64,000 bases of DNA from Thauera linaloolentis 47Lol = DSM 12138 (GTDB lineage: Bacteria; Pseudomonadota; Gammaproteobacteria; Burkholderiales; Rhodocyclaceae), in assembly GCF_000310205.1 (NCBI RefSeq), contig NZ_AMXE01000004.1, positions 46,691-110,690 of the forward strand, given 5' to 3'. Position 1 is the first letter of the stretch. Each line of letters opens with the position of its first letter. This document shows, in pieces, positions 8,578 through 17,606 of this stretch. A program made the translations under genes and the position numbers. The notes under the pieces were generated by a model. The model ran no database searches, was not told where the DNA came from, and worked only from the letters and a program-made list of their open reading frames with translations.

Positions 8578-9312
8578 ATGAATCGCCCCCTTGCGCTCGA
8601 CCGTATCCGGGTCGTGCTGTCGCGCACCAGCCATCCCGGCAATATCGGCGCCGCTGCCCGCGCAATGAAGACGATGGGGTTGCGGCAGTTGTGGCTGGTG
8701 TCGCCGGCCGCTTTTCCCGATGAGGTTGCCACGGCGCGCGCCTCGGGGGCGGCGGACATCCTCGAATCGGCGCGGGTGGTCGATACGCTGGAAGGCGCGC
8801 TGGCCGATACCGTGTTTTCGGTGGCGCTGACCGCGCGCCGGCGCGAGTTGTCACTGCCGCGCATGCATGCGCGCGACGCTGCGCTGGAAATCGTCGGCCG
8901 CACTGTGGACGGCGATGTGGCGCTCGTGTTCGGCAATGAAACCAGTGGCATGACCAACGAGGAAGTGGGGTTGTGCAGCATGCCGGTGACGATTCCCACC
9001 AATGCGGAATTCTCCTCGCTGAACCTGGGCGCCGCGGTCCAGTTGCTCGCCTACGAGCTGCGCATGGCGGCACTGCAGCCGCTGCCCCTGCAGGATTTGC
9101 AGGCCGAGCCGGCGACGCACGCCGATTTCGAGGGCTTCATGGCGCATCTTGAGCATGCCGTGACGCTGAGCGGCTTTCACGACCCCAAGAACCCCAAGCG
9201 GCTGCTGCCGCGCATGCGCCGGATGTTCAACCGCATCCGCCTGGAGAAGGAAGAGGTCGCCATCCTTCGCGGCATGCTGACGACTTTCGAGCAGCCCAAA
9301 CGGCGCCGCTGA
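8578..9312 (+). CDS. trmJ: tRNA (cytidine/uridine-2'-O-)-methyltransferase TrmJ
   Basis: A 244-residue SPOUT methyltransferase. The start at 8578 gives the family N-terminus LDRIRVVLSRTSHPGNIGAA; an open frame upstream is not needed. The trefoil-knot SAM-binding motifs are visible: NIGAAARAMKTMG near residue 20, VFGNETSGMTNEE around residue 120, and IPTNAEFSSLNLGAAVQ around residue 142. In E. coli it methylates the 2'-OH of nucleotide 32 in tRNA anticodon loops. Placement ahead of cysE and the isc operon resembles the E. coli trmJ-iscR arrangement. Confidence 0.92.
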   Translation: MNRPLALDRIRVVLSRTSHPGNIGAAARAMKTMGLRQLWLVSPAAFPDEVATARASGAADILESARVVDTLEGALADTVFSVALTARRRELSLPRMHARDAALEIVGRTVDGDVALVFGNETSGMTNEEVGLCSMPVTIPTNAEFSSLNLGAAVQLLAYELRMAALQPLPLQDLQAEPATHADFEGFMAHLEHAVTLSGFHDPKNPKRLLPRMRRMFNRIRLEKEEVAILRGMLTTFEQPKRRR

Positions 9313-9471
9313 GGCCTTCCGCCACTGCCGGCCTGCCTTATCTGTTTTATTGCGATCGTTTCAAGTTTGTGACTAAGTCGATTAAAATCGTCGGGAATTC
9401 AGGCATGGCAGTTGCCGTTCACGTGCCCGCTTTCCTTGGTTCGATCAACTTGTTCCGGAGTCCGCCGAAAA

Positions 9472-10227
9472 ATGTTCAGTCGCCTGCGTGAAGACCTGGC
9501 CAGCGTTCGCGAACGCGATCCCGCAGCCCGCTCCACGTTCGAGGTACTGACCTGTTACCCCGGTGTGCATGCGCTGATGTTCCATCGCCTCGCGCATGGA
9601 GCCTGGCGCCGGCAGTGGTTCTGGCTGGGGCGCTTCGTCAGCCATCTGAGCCGCTTTCTGACCGGTATCGAGATCCACCCGGGGGCCATCATCGGCCGGC
9701 GGGTGTTCATCGATCACGGCATGGGCGTGGTCATCGGCGAAACGGCGGAAATCGGCGACGACTGCACGATCTACCAGGCCGTGACCCTGGGCGGCACGTC
9801 GCTCTACCGTGGCACCAAGCGGCACCCGACGCTGGGCAAGGGGGTCGTCGTCGGCGCCGGCGCCAAGGTGCTGGGCGGCTTCACCGTCGGCGATGGCGCC
9901 AAGATCGGCTCGAACGCCGTGGTCGTGAAGCCCGTACCCGCGGAAGCGACGGCGGTCGGCAACCCCGCGCGGATCATCGATGCCGAGCGCGACGTGCAGC
10001 GCGAGCAGAAAGCCGAACAGATGGGCTTCAGCGCCTATGGTGTGACCCGCGACATGGATGATCCCGTGTCCAAGGCCTTGCATGGCCTGCTGGACCACGC
10101 CGTCGAGACCGACCGCCGCCTGCAGGCGATGGCCGCCCGGCTCGAAGCGGCGGGCCTGAAGCTCGATTCGTCGGTCGAGGCGAGCGACGATTTCGATGCG
10201 TCGCGCTTGTCGCGGATGGTGGACTGA
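9472..10227 (+). CDS. cysE: Serine O-acetyltransferase, short form
   Basis: A 251-residue enzyme that acetylates L-serine with acetyl-CoA, the first step of cysteine synthesis. The left-handed beta-helix hexapeptide region runs from about residue 63 to 165 and includes the conserved [16 protein letters not shown] and AVTLGGTS motifs. It lacks most of the N-terminal helical domain of E. coli CysE, like the short EpsC-type enzymes. It has a C-terminal extension of about 75 residues not usual in the family. Its place directly before iscR matches the need for cysteine as sulfur donor, though 129 bases and a strong promoter separate them. Confidence 0.93.
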   Translation: MFSRLREDLASVRERDPAARSTFEVLTCYPGVHALMFHRLAHGAWRRQWFWLGRFVSHLSRFLTGIEIHPGAIIGRRVFIDHGMGVVIGETAEIGDDCTIYQAVTLGGTSLYRGTKRHPTLGKGVVVGAGAKVLGGFTVGDGAKIGSNAVVVKPVPAEATAVGNPARIIDAERDVQREQKAEQMGFSAYGVTRDMDDPVSKALHGLLDHAVETDRRLQAMAARLEAAGLKLDSSVEASDDFDASRLSRMVD

Positions 10228-10248
10228 GCCCGTTTGCGGTACCGCCGA

Positions 10249-10273
10249 TTAGTTGACCGTTTTTGTCGGGATA
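10249..10273 (+). promoter_or_regulatory. IscR type-1-like operator, upstream copy
   Basis: The 25-base site contains AGTTGACCG at the left and TCGGGATA at the right, closely resembling the E. coli iscR promoter site I recall (left part ATAGTTGACC, right part CTCGGGAAT). It covers the -35 element. Type-1 sites bind the [2Fe-2S] form of IscR, which represses isc transcription. Confidence 0.72.
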
Positions 10274-10281
10274 AGTATAGT
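10253..10281 (+). promoter_or_regulatory. Sigma-70 promoter of the isc operon
   Basis: A -35 hexamer TTGACC (10253-10258), a 17-base spacer and a -10 hexamer TATAGT (10276-10281) lie 75 bases before the iscR start. The initiation point should be near 10288. Both hexamers overlap the IscR-like sites, as expected for autorepression. Confidence 0.82.
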
Positions 10282-10301
10282 TGACCGAAACGTTCGGGTA
10301 T
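10277..10301 (+). promoter_or_regulatory. IscR type-1-like operator, downstream copy
   Basis: A second 25-base site starts ATAGTTGACCG and ends TTCGGGTAT, with imperfect dyad symmetry. It is 28 bases downstream of the first copy, close to three helical turns, and covers the -10 element and the predicted start of transcription. Confidence 0.74.
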
Positions 10302-10356
10302 TAGGGCGCATGGCGCTCTTGCGGCGGGCGGCTTACGGTTTCTGAGAGGTGACACG

Positions 10357-10839
10357 ATGAGATTGACGACCAAGGGGCGTTTCGCCGTTACGGCGATGAT
10401 CGATCTGGCTGCACGCCAGGACGACGGGCCTGTGACGCTGGCCGGCATCGCCGAACGGCAAAAGATCTCGCTGTCCTACCTCGAGCAGCTGTTCGGCAAG
10501 CTGCGCCGCCACAGCCTGGTCAACAGCGTGCGCGGCCCCGGTGGCGGATATCGCCTAGCGCGCGCCATGGAAGAGATCACGGTGGCGGACATCATCATTG
10601 CCGTGGACGAGCCGCTGGATGCCACCCAGTGCGGCGGTAAGCAGAATTGCCACGATGCGCACCGCTGTATGACCCACGATTTGTGGGCCAACCTGAACAA
10701 GCGCATGTATGCCTATCTCGACTCCGTCACCCTGCAGGCGCTCGTCGAGCGCAAGGTGAAGCCGGATGCCGACATGGCTGTGCTGAAGAGTATTCGTCGC
10801 CGCGCCACCTTGCAGGTGCGCGAGGTCGCAGCAGCCTGA
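10357..10839 (+). CDS. iscR: Rrf2-family iron-sulfur regulator IscR
   Basis: A 160-residue transcription regulator with an N-terminal winged helix (MRLTTKGRFAVTAM, recognition helix around SLSYLEQLFGKLRRH). The [2Fe-2S] ligands C92, C98, C104 and H107 sit at exactly the E. coli spacing. Holo-IscR represses the isc operon when clusters are plentiful; apo-IscR acts at other sites. It is the first gene of the operon and is preceded by GAGGTG and two predicted operators. The length matches E. coli IscR (162). Confidence 0.96.
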   Translation: MRLTTKGRFAVTAMIDLAARQDDGPVTLAGIAERQKISLSYLEQLFGKLRRHSLVNSVRGPGGGYRLARAMEEITVADIIIAVDEPLDATQCGGKQNCHDAHRCMTHDLWANLNKRMYAYLDSVTLQALVERKVKPDADMAVLKSIRRRATLQVREVAAA

Positions 10840-10847
10840 GGGTCGGG

Positions 10848-12011
10848 ATGAGTTTTGCCCCGGTCTACCTCGACTGGAACGCGACGACACCGCTCGATGC
10901 GCAGGTGCGCGAGGCCATGCTGCCGTGGTTGGGCGCGGCCGAGCCGGTACGCTTCGGCAATGCGTCCAGCCGCCACGAGTATGGTCGCCAGGCGCGTTCA
11001 GCCATCGACGAGGCGCGCGCGCGCGTCGCCGCGGCGGTGGGGGCGCACGCCACCGAAGTGATCTTCACCAGTGGCGGATCGGAAGCGAACAACCTGTTCC
11101 TGAAAGGCGCGGCCGCATGTCTGAAGCCGGGCGCCGTCGCGATCAGCGCGATCGAGCATCCCTGTGTGCGCGAACCCGCCAGGCAGTTGCGGCGGACGGG
11201 CTGGAGCATGACGGAGATCGCGGTCGATGCGCAGGGCGTGATCGACGCGGCCGCCTGGGCCGAAGCCTTGCGGGCGCGGCCGGCGCTGGTGTCGGTGATG
11301 CTGGCCAACAACGAGACGGGTGTGTTGCAGGACATCGCCTCGCTCGCGGTCGAGGCACGTGCGGCGGGCGCCTGGTTCCACAGTGACGCGGTGCAGGCAC
11401 TGGGCAAGGTGGAGCTGGATTTCCGTGCGTTGGGCGTCAATGCGATGACGCTGTCGGCGCACAAGGTCGGAGGCCCGCTGGGCGCCGGCGCGCTGGTGGT
11501 CGACAAGCGCGTCGAACTGGCGCCGCTGATCGCGGGGGGAGGGCAGGAGCGCGGCCTGCGCTCCGGTACCGAGAACGTGGCCGCGATCGTCGGCTTCGGC
11601 GTCGCCTGCGAGCAGGCCTCGGCGCGGCGCGCGGCGCAAGCGCAGCGCCTGGCGCAGTTGCGCGACGAGATCGAGAGCGGCCTGGCAGCGCTTGGCGCCA
11701 CCGTGTTTTCACGGGCGGCGCAGCGCTTGCCGAACACGATATTTTTCGCCGTCGACAACATCGACGGTGAAACCCTGGTCGGCAAGCTGGACCGCGCGGG
11801 CTTCGCCTGCGCCAGCGGTTCCGCGTGTTCGAGCGCCCAGCCCGAGCCTTCGCACACGCTGTTGGCGATGGGCGTCGATCCGCTGGTGGCGCGTGGCGCG
11901 GTGCGTGTCAGCCTGGGCCATGGCACGACGGCGGACGAGGTGGGGCGATTCGCCGGTACCTTGTCGCGCGTGGTCGAAGAATTGAAGACGCTGGCGTCGG
12001 TCGCAGGCTGA
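10848..12011 (+). CDS. Cysteine desulfurase, second NifS/IscS-type copy
   Basis: A 387-residue class V PLP enzyme beginning 8 bases after iscR. The PLP lysine is K206 (LSAHKVGG) and the sulfur-carrying cysteine is C327 in [15 protein letters not shown]. The histidine of the SAIEHPCV motif stacks on PLP in the family. It is clearly paralogous to the following iscS, but its sequence is quite diverged and it lacks the IscS C-terminal extension. Having the active cysteine in a flexible loop places it in group I (NifS/IscS). It may be a housekeeping or specialised desulfurase; its partner scaffold is not clear from sequence. Confidence 0.9.
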   Translation: MSFAPVYLDWNATTPLDAQVREAMLPWLGAAEPVRFGNASSRHEYGRQARSAIDEARARVAAAVGAHATEVIFTSGGSEANNLFLKGAAACLKPGAVAISAIEHPCVREPARQLRRTGWSMTEIAVDAQGVIDAAAWAEALRARPALVSVMLANNETGVLQDIASLAVEARAAGAWFHSDAVQALGKVELDFRALGVNAMTLSAHKVGGPLGAGALVVDKRVELAPLIAGGGQERGLRSGTENVAAIVGFGVACEQASARRAAQAQRLAQLRDEIESGLAALGATVFSRAAQRLPNTIFFAVDNIDGETLVGKLDRAGFACASGSACSSAQPEPSHTLLAMGVDPLVARGAVRVSLGHGTTADEVGRFAGTLSRVVEELKTLASVAG

Positions 12012-12067
12012 ACCGCGACGGCGTTCCGAAACATGAAAACAAAACAACCCCTCTGCGGAGAGATGCA

Positions 12068-13279
12068 ATGCTGAAGTTCCCGATCTACCTCGACTACTCT
12101 GCGACGACGCCGGTAGACCCGCGCGTGGCGGCGAAGATGATCCCGTGGCTGACCGAGCATTTCGGCAACCCGGCCAGTCGTTCGCACGCCTACGGCTGGG
12201 AAGCCGAGCAGGCGGTCGAGGAGGCGCGCGAACAGGTCGCGGCGCTGGTCGGGGCAGATGCCAAGGAAATCATCTGGACCTCAGGCGCGACGGAGTCGAA
12301 CAACCTCGCCATCAAGGGCGCGGCGCATTTCTACCAGGGCAAGGGCAAGCACGTCATCACGGTGAAGACCGAGCACAAGGCCGTCCTCGACACGGTGCGT
12401 GAGCTCGAACGTGAAGGCTTCGAAGCCACCTACCTCGACGTGCAGGAAAACGGCCTGATCGACCTCGATGTGCTGAAGGCGGCCATTCGCCCTGACACCA
12501 TCCTGGTTACCGTCATGTTCGTCAATAACGAGATCGGCGTGGTCCAGCCGATCGCGGAGATCGGCGAGATCTGCCGCGAGCAGGGCATCATCTTCCACGT
12601 CGATGCGGCGCAGGCCACCGGCAAGGTGGATATCGACCTCGGCAAGCTCAAGGTCGACCTGATGAGTTTTTCCGCCCACAAAACCTACGGCCCGAAGGGC
12701 ATCGGCGCTCTCTACGTGCGCCGCAAGCCGCGTGTGCGGCTCGAAGCGCAGATGCACGGCGGCGGCCACGAGCGCGGCATGCGTTCCGGCACGCTGGCAA
12801 CGCACCAGATCGTCGGCATGGGCGAGGCCTTCCGCCTGGCGCGCGAGGAAATGGCGAGCGAGAATGCGCGCTTGCTCGGGCTGCGCGACCGCTTGCTGAA
12901 CGGGCTCACCGGCATCGAGGCCACCTACGTCAATGGCGACCTCGAACAACGGGTGCCGCACAACCTGAACATTTCCTTCGCCTACGTCGAAGGCGAGTCG
13001 CTGATCATGGCGATCAAGGACATCGCGGTATCCTCCGGCTCGGCCTGCACCTCGGCCAGCCTGGAACCCTCCTACGTGCTGCGTGCGCTGGGCCGCAACG
13101 ACGAGCTGGCGCACAGTTCCATCCGCTTCAGCATCGGCCGCTTCACGACCGAGGAAGAAATCGATTTCACCATCGGCCTGCTGAACGAAAAGATCGGCAA
13201 GCTGCGCGAATTGTCGCCGCTGTGGGAAATGTACAAGGACGGCGTCGATCTCGACGCGGTGCAGTGGGCCGCGCACTGA
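12068..13279 (+). CDS. iscS: Cysteine desulfurase IscS
   Basis: A 403-residue PLP enzyme, close to E. coli IscS (404). It converts cysteine to alanine and passes persulfide sulfur to IscU and to tRNA thiolation partners. K205 ([11 protein letters not shown]) binds PLP and C327 ([17 protein letters not shown]) carries the sulfur. The C-terminus [14 protein letters not shown] is typical of IscS. The start at 12068 has GGAG at 12057-12060. It is followed by iscU after 64 bases. Confidence 0.97.
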   Translation: MLKFPIYLDYSATTPVDPRVAAKMIPWLTEHFGNPASRSHAYGWEAEQAVEEAREQVAALVGADAKEIIWTSGATESNNLAIKGAAHFYQGKGKHVITVKTEHKAVLDTVRELEREGFEATYLDVQENGLIDLDVLKAAIRPDTILVTVMFVNNEIGVVQPIAEIGEICREQGIIFHVDAAQATGKVDIDLGKLKVDLMSFSAHKTYGPKGIGALYVRRKPRVRLEAQMHGGGHERGMRSGTLATHQIVGMGEAFRLAREEMASENARLLGLRDRLLNGLTGIEATYVNGDLEQRVPHNLNISFAYVEGESLIMAIKDIAVSSGSACTSASLEPSYVLRALGRNDELAHSSIRFSIGRFTTEEEIDFTIGLLNEKIGKLRELSPLWEMYKDGVDLDAVQWAAH

Positions 13280-13343
13280 CGGACAGCGGCGAGATAACGA
13301 CGCGATAGCGGCTGGATAACGCAGAACCCCCTGGAGAAACATC

Positions 13344-13727
13344 ATGGCTTACAGCGACAAGGTCCTGGACCATTACGAAAACCCCCGCAACGTCGGTTCC
13401 TTCGGCAAGGATGAGGAAGGCGTGGCGACCGGCATGGTCGGCGCCCCAGCCTGTGGCGACGTCATGAAGCTGCAGATCAAGGTCGGCAAGGACGGCGTGA
13501 TCGAGGATGCGAAGTTCAAGACCTACGGCTGCGGCTCGGCGATCGCGTCGAGCTCGCTGGTGACGGAGTGGGTGAAGGGCAAGACGATCGACCAGGCCCT
13601 GGACATCAAGAACACCCAGATCGCCGAGGAACTGGCCCTGCCGCCGGTCAAGATCCATTGCTCGATCCTGGCCGAGGATGCGATCAAGGCCGCCGTGGCC
13701 GACTATCGCAAGAAGCATCAGGCCTGA
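13344..13727 (+). CDS. iscU: Iron-sulfur cluster scaffold IscU
   Basis: A 127-residue scaffold on which [2Fe-2S] clusters form. The ligands C37, D39, C63, H105 and C106 are all present at the E. coli positions. The LPPVK motif (residues 99-103), which the chaperone HscA grasps during cluster transfer, is intact. Confidence 0.98.
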   Translation: MAYSDKVLDHYENPRNVGSFGKDEEGVATGMVGAPACGDVMKLQIKVGKDGVIEDAKFKTYGCGSAIASSSLVTEWVKGKTIDQALDIKNTQIAEELALPPVKIHCSILAEDAIKAAVADYRKKHQA

Positions 13728-13751
13728 CGGCCGAGAACAGGAGGCAAGACC

Positions 13752-14075
13752 ATGAGTGTGACCCTGTCCGAGAGTGCTGCCCGCCATGTGTCGAATTTCA
13801 TTGCCAAGCGCGGCAAGGGCTTCGGCATCCGCCTCGGGGTGAAGACCTCGGGATGTTCCGGCATGGCATACAAGCTCGAGTTCGTCGATGACACCCATGA
13901 TGAAGACCTGGTGTTCGACAGTCATGGCGTGAAGGTCGTCGTCGACCCGAAGAGCCTGGTGTATCTCGAAGGCACCGAGCTCGATTTCGTCAAGGAAGGG
14001 CTGAACGAAGGCTTCAAGTTCAACAACCCGAACGTGAAGGATCAGTGCGGCTGCGGCGAGAGCTTCAACGTTTGA
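13752..14075 (+). CDS. iscA: A-type iron-sulfur carrier IscA
   Basis: A 107-residue A-type carrier. The three conserved cysteines are C35 (TSGCSGMAY) and C99/C101 (QCGCGESF). It passes clusters or iron from IscU to target proteins, mainly [4Fe-4S] enzymes. AGGAGG-like sequence (13740-13744) precedes the start. Confidence 0.97.
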   Translation: MSVTLSESAARHVSNFIAKRGKGFGIRLGVKTSGCSGMAYKLEFVDDTHDEDLVFDSHGVKVVVDPKSLVYLEGTELDFVKEGLNEGFKFNNPNVKDQCGCGESFNV

Positions 14076-14089
14076 CTCCGCGACAAGGC

Positions 14090-14623
14090 ATGAGCATCGA
14101 TCCCACCCAGGACTATTTCAGCCTGTTCGGCCTGCAGCGCACCTATGCCATGGACGAGGCGGTACTGGAGGCTGCGTGGCACCGTCTGCAGTCGCAGGTG
14201 CATCCGGACCGCTATGCCCATCTGCCGGATGTGGACAAGCGCCGCGCCATGCAGTGGGCGACACGCGTCAACGAAGGCTTCCGCACGCTGAAGAAGCCGC
14301 TGGCGCGTGCCCGCTACCTGCTGGAACTGGCGGGCGTGGATGTCGGCGTCGAGACCAATACCGCGATGTCGCCCGAGTTCCTGATGGAGCAGATGGAGTG
14401 GCGCGAGGCTGTCGAGGAGGCGCGCGCGGCGGCCGAGGTCGAGGAGCTGGAGCAGCTTCACGTGCGCCTGCTGCATCATGCGCGCGACGTGCGCGCCGAG
14501 CTGGGGCGCCAGATCGATGTCGATCATGACCTTGCCGGGGCGGCCGATACCGTGCGCCGGCTGATGTTCATCGAAAAACTCCAGCACGAGATCGACGAAG
14601 CCCTGCTTGCGCTCGAAGGCTGA
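14090..14623 (+). CDS. hscB: Co-chaperone HscB
   Basis: A 177-residue J-domain protein. The start at 14090 gives the typical opening DYFSLFGLQ. The HPD motif that stimulates the HscA ATPase is in the J domain at about residue 38 (QVHPDRY). The C-terminal helical domain (residues ~90-177) would bind IscU. It delivers IscU to HscA. The gene lies 14 bases after iscA and 26 bases before hscA. Confidence 0.95.
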   Translation: MSIDPTQDYFSLFGLQRTYAMDEAVLEAAWHRLQSQVHPDRYAHLPDVDKRRAMQWATRVNEGFRTLKKPLARARYLLELAGVDVGVETNTAMSPEFLMEQMEWREAVEEARAAAEVEELEQLHVRLLHHARDVRAELGRQIDVDHDLAGAADTVRRLMFIEKLQHEIDEALLALEG

Positions 14624-14649
14624 AAACAACAATAGGCTCCGATTCCCCG

Positions 14650-16518
14650 ATGGCCCTGCTGCAAATTGCCGAACCCGGCATGTCCACCGAACCGCACAAG
14701 CACCGGCTCGCGGTGGGCATCGACCTGGGGACCACCAACTCGCTCGTTGCCAGCGTGCGCAACGGGATCGCCGTGTGCCTGCCGGACGAGTCCGGCCGCA
14801 CGATGCTGCCCTCGGTGGTGCGCTATCACGTAGACGGCAGCACCGAGACCGGGCTGGGCGCGCTCAAGGCGCAGGCCACCGATCCACGCAACACCATCGT
14901 GTCGGCAAAGCGTTTCATGGGGCGCGGCCTCAAGGACGTGGCCCATGTCGAGGCCATGCCCTACGATTTCGAGGACGGCCCGGGCATGGTGAGGCTGCGT
15001 ACCGTGCAGGGCGTGAAAAGCCCGGTCGAGGTTTCGGCCGAAATTCTGCGTGTGCTGCGCGTACGCGCCGAAGCCAGCCTGGGCGGCAGGCTGGTCGGCG
15101 TGGTCATCACGGTGCCGGCCTATTTCGACGATGCCCAGCGGCAGGCGACCAAGGATGCAGCACGCCTGGCCGGCCTGGATGTGCTGCGCCTGCTCAACGA
15201 GCCGACGGCGGCTGCGGTGGCCTATGGCCTGGACAACGCAGCCGAAGGGGTCTACGCGGTGTACGACCTTGGCGGCGGCACCTTCGACCTGTCGATTCTC
15301 AAGCTGTCGCGCGGCGTTTTCGAAGTGTTGTCGACGAATGGCGATGCGGCGCTGGGTGGCGACGATTTCGACCACCGGCTGTTCTGCTCCATCCTCGAAC
15401 GCGCCGACATCGATCCGCCTTCGCTGGAAGACGCCCGCCGGCTGCAGATGAAAGCGCGCGAAGTGAAGGAATTGCTCACGTCCTGCGAAGAGGCGCCCAT
15501 CCACCTGCGCCTGGGCTCGGGCGAGCTGGTCGACGTCGTCGTCACCCGCAACGAGTTCGCCGACATGACCCGCCACCTGGTACAGAAGACCTTGACGCCG
15601 GTGCGCAAAGCGCTGCGCGATGCCGGATTGACGCCCGAAGAGATCAAGGGCGTGGTGATGGTCGGCGGCGCGACGCGCATGCCCCAAATCCAGCGCGCGG
15701 TCGCCGCCTTCTTCGGCCAGGAGCCGCTGACCAACCTCGACCCGGACAAGGTGGTTGCGCTTGGCGCCGCGATGCAGGCCAACGTGCTGGCCGGCAACCG
15801 CGCGGAGCAGGACGACTGGCTGCTGCTCGACGTCATTCCGCTGTCGCTCGGTCTGGAGACCATGGGCGGGCTGGTGGAGAAGGTCGTGCCGCGCAATTCC
15901 ACGCTGCCGATTGCGCGGGCGCAGGAGTTCACCACCTTCAAGGACGGCCAGACGGCAATGGCCTTCCATGTCGTGCAGGGCGAGCGCGAACTGGTTGCCG
16001 ACTGCCGTTCGTTGGCGCGCTTCGAACTGCGCGGCATTCCGCCGATGGTGGCGGGCGCGGCGCGCATCCGTGTGACCTTCCAGGTCGATGCCGATGGCCT
16101 GCTGTCGGTGTCCGCGCGCGAAATGTCTTCCGGCGTCGAGGCGAGCGTGCTGGTGAAACCATCCTATGGCCTGTCCGACGACGAGATCGCGGAGATGCTC
16201 AAATCGGGCGTCGAGCACGCCGGCGACGACATGGTGTTGCGCGCGCTGCGCGAACAGCAGGTCGAGGCGGAGCGCGTGATCGAGGCTGCGGAACAGGCGT
16301 TGGCAAAGGATGGCCACCTGCTCGATGCGGACGAGCGGGCGGGGATCGATGCCGCCGTCGCCCGCCTGCGCGAGCTGCGCGCGGGCAGCGACCACCGCGC
16401 CATCAAGAGCGGCATCGACGCGTTTGCGCGAGCCACCGATGAATTCGCCGCCCGCCGCATGGATAACAGCATCCGCAGCGCGCTGGCCGGCCACAAGGTA
16501 GACGAGTTGGAACTCTGA
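14650..16518 (+). CDS. hscA: Hsp70-type chaperone HscA
   Basis: A 622-residue Hsp70 specialised for cluster transfer from IscU. The start [10 protein letters not shown] agrees with the E. coli HscA N-terminus. ATPase motifs are present: GIDLGTTNS (about residue 24), [14 protein letters not shown] (about 205) and [11 protein letters not shown] (about 337). The substrate domain begins after the linker near [17 protein letters not shown]. Its partner motif LPPVK is present in the adjacent IscU. Confidence 0.97.
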   Translation: MALLQIAEPGMSTEPHKHRLAVGIDLGTTNSLVASVRNGIAVCLPDESGRTMLPSVVRYHVDGSTETGLGALKAQATDPRNTIVSAKRFMGRGLKDVAHVEAMPYDFEDGPGMVRLRTVQGVKSPVEVSAEILRVLRVRAEASLGGRLVGVVITVPAYFDDAQRQATKDAARLAGLDVLRLLNEPTAAAVAYGLDNAAEGVYAVYDLGGGTFDLSILKLSRGVFEVLSTNGDAALGGDDFDHRLFCSILERADIDPPSLEDARRLQMKAREVKELLTSCEEAPIHLRLGSGELVDVVVTRNEFADMTRHLVQKTLTPVRKALRDAGLTPEEIKGVVMVGGATRMPQIQRAVAAFFGQEPLTNLDPDKVVALGAAMQANVLAGNRAEQDDWLLLDVIPLSLGLETMGGLVEKVVPRNSTLPIARAQEFTTFKDGQTAMAFHVVQGERELVADCRSLARFELRGIPPMVAGAARIRVTFQVDADGLLSVSAREMSSGVEASVLVKPSYGLSDDEIAEMLKSGVEHAGDDMVLRALREQQVEAERVIEAAEQALAKDGHLLDADERAGIDAAVARLRELRAGSDHRAIKSGIDAFARATDEFAARRMDNSIRSALAGHKVDELEL

Positions 16519-16525
16519 CCCAATC

Positions 16526-16867
16526 ATGACCCAGATCACTGTCCTTCCCCATGTCGAACTCTGCCCCGACGGCAGCGTGATCGAGGCCGAACCCGGCAAG
16601 ACCGTTTGCGAGACGCTGCTCCAGCACGACATCTACATCGAGCATGCCTGTGAGATGTCCTGCGCCTGCACGACCTGCCATGTCATCGTGCGCGAGGGCT
16701 TCGATTCGTTGCCCGCCGCCGAGGAAGAAGAAGAGGACCTGCTCGACAAGGCCTGGGGGCTGGAGCCGCGATCGCGGCTTTCGTGCCAGGTCGAGGTCGG
16801 CGACACGCCGCTGGTGATCGAGATCCCGCGCTATACGATCAACATGGCCCGCGAAGGAAAACACTGA
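16526..16867 (+). CDS. fdx: [2Fe-2S] ferredoxin of the ISC system
   Basis: A 113-residue adrenodoxin-type ferredoxin that supplies electrons for cluster assembly. Ligands C42, C48, C51 and C87 are at the E. coli Fdx positions, with an extra cysteine at 46 also found in the family. It starts 7 bases after hscA and ends one base before iscX. Confidence 0.96.
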   Translation: MTQITVLPHVELCPDGSVIEAEPGKTVCETLLQHDIYIEHACEMSCACTTCHVIVREGFDSLPAAEEEEEDLLDKAWGLEPRSRLSCQVEVGDTPLVIEIPRYTINMAREGKH

Positions 16868-16868
16868 G

Positions 16869-17063
16869 ATGAAATGGACCGACGTGCAGGAGATCGCCAT
16901 TCAGTTGTCGGATGCCAGGCCGGAGGTCGATCCGGCCAAGGTGAATTTCGTCGACCTGATGAACTGGGTGATGGCACTGCCCGAATTCGACGATGACCCC
17001 AAGCGCTGCGGCGAGCGCATCCTGGAAGGCATCCAGCAGGCCTGGATCGACGAGCTTGCCTGA
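16869..17063 (+). CDS. iscX: IscX, small ISC accessory protein
   Basis: A 64-residue acidic protein (MKWTDVQEIAIQLSD, then VNFVDLMNWVMALPEFDDDP). It matches the IscX/YfhJ family that binds IscS and iron and tunes desulfurase activity. It is the last gene of the operon and converges with the response regulator gene 18 bases further on. Confidence 0.94.
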   Translation: MKWTDVQEIAIQLSDARPEVDPAKVNFVDLMNWVMALPEFDDDPKRCGERILEGIQQAWIDELA

Positions 17064-17081
17064 ACGGGCAGGGGGCGGCGC

Positions 17082-17540
17082 TCAGTAGCCGTTGCGTGTG
17101 CTGGCGTCGCTGCTTTCGTTGATGTTCAGCCAGTACTGGCCCAGCAGGCCGATGACCTGAACGAAGCGCTCGAAGTCCACCGGCTTGCGCACGTAGCTGT
17201 TTGCCCCGAGGTTGTAGGCTTGCTGCAGGTCCAGCGATTCGCGCGATGTGGTGAGCACTACCACCGGCAGCAGGGTGGTGCGCGAGTCGGCGCGGATGCG
17301 GCGCAGTACCTCGAGGCCGTCGATGCGCGGCAGTTTCAGGTCCAGCAGGACGACGGCGGGCAGCAGCCCGGGCTTGTTGCTGGACGGCGCGCCGGTGCCG
17401 AACAGGTAGTCGAGCGCTTCGACGCCGTCATGGACAACGATGACGGGATTGGCGATCTCGTTCTTGCTGAAGGCGTGAAGTGCGAGCGCCTCGTCATCCG
17501 GATTGTCCTCGACGAGCAGGATTGGACGGTCGTTGTTCAT
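17082..17540 (-). CDS. Single-domain response regulator (Rcp1-like)
   Basis: A 152-residue receiver domain without an output domain. The acidic pair is in LLVEDNPDDE, the phospho-acceptor aspartate in VVLLDLKLPRIDG (about residue 67), the conserved threonine in VVVLTTS and the lysine in YVRKPVDF. The VEDNPDD start and long beta3-alpha3 loop fit the Rcp1 subfamily, which often partners phytochrome-like or PAS histidine kinases. No kinase gene is nearby. GGGAG lies 8 bases before the start; the gene follows prmB by 66 bases and may be the last member of the dap transcript. Confidence 0.9.
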   Translation of the reverse strand: MNNDRPILLVEDNPDDEALALHAFSKNEIANPVIVVHDGVEALDYLFGTGAPSSNKPGLLPAVVLLDLKLPRIDGLEVLRRIRADSRTTLLPVVVLTTSRESLDLQQAYNLGANSYVRKPVDFERFVQVIGLLGQYWLNINESSDASTRNGY

Positions 17541-17606
17541 CGCTAAGCTCCCTTGGAGAGTCCTGCTGCCATGCGTGGGACCTTGGAATGAAAGCCGGGG
17601 TGGATT

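Noticed and set aside
9313..9471. Promoter for cysE in the 159-base gap after trmJ
   Set aside because: Several AT-rich hexamers exist (for example TTAAAA near 9385) but none pairs with a convincing -35 at the right spacing.
14524..16632. 702-codon minus-strand open frame opposite hscA
   Set aside because: Product is low-complexity, rich in His/Arg/Gly, typical of an antisense frame in GC-rich DNA; HscA is certain.
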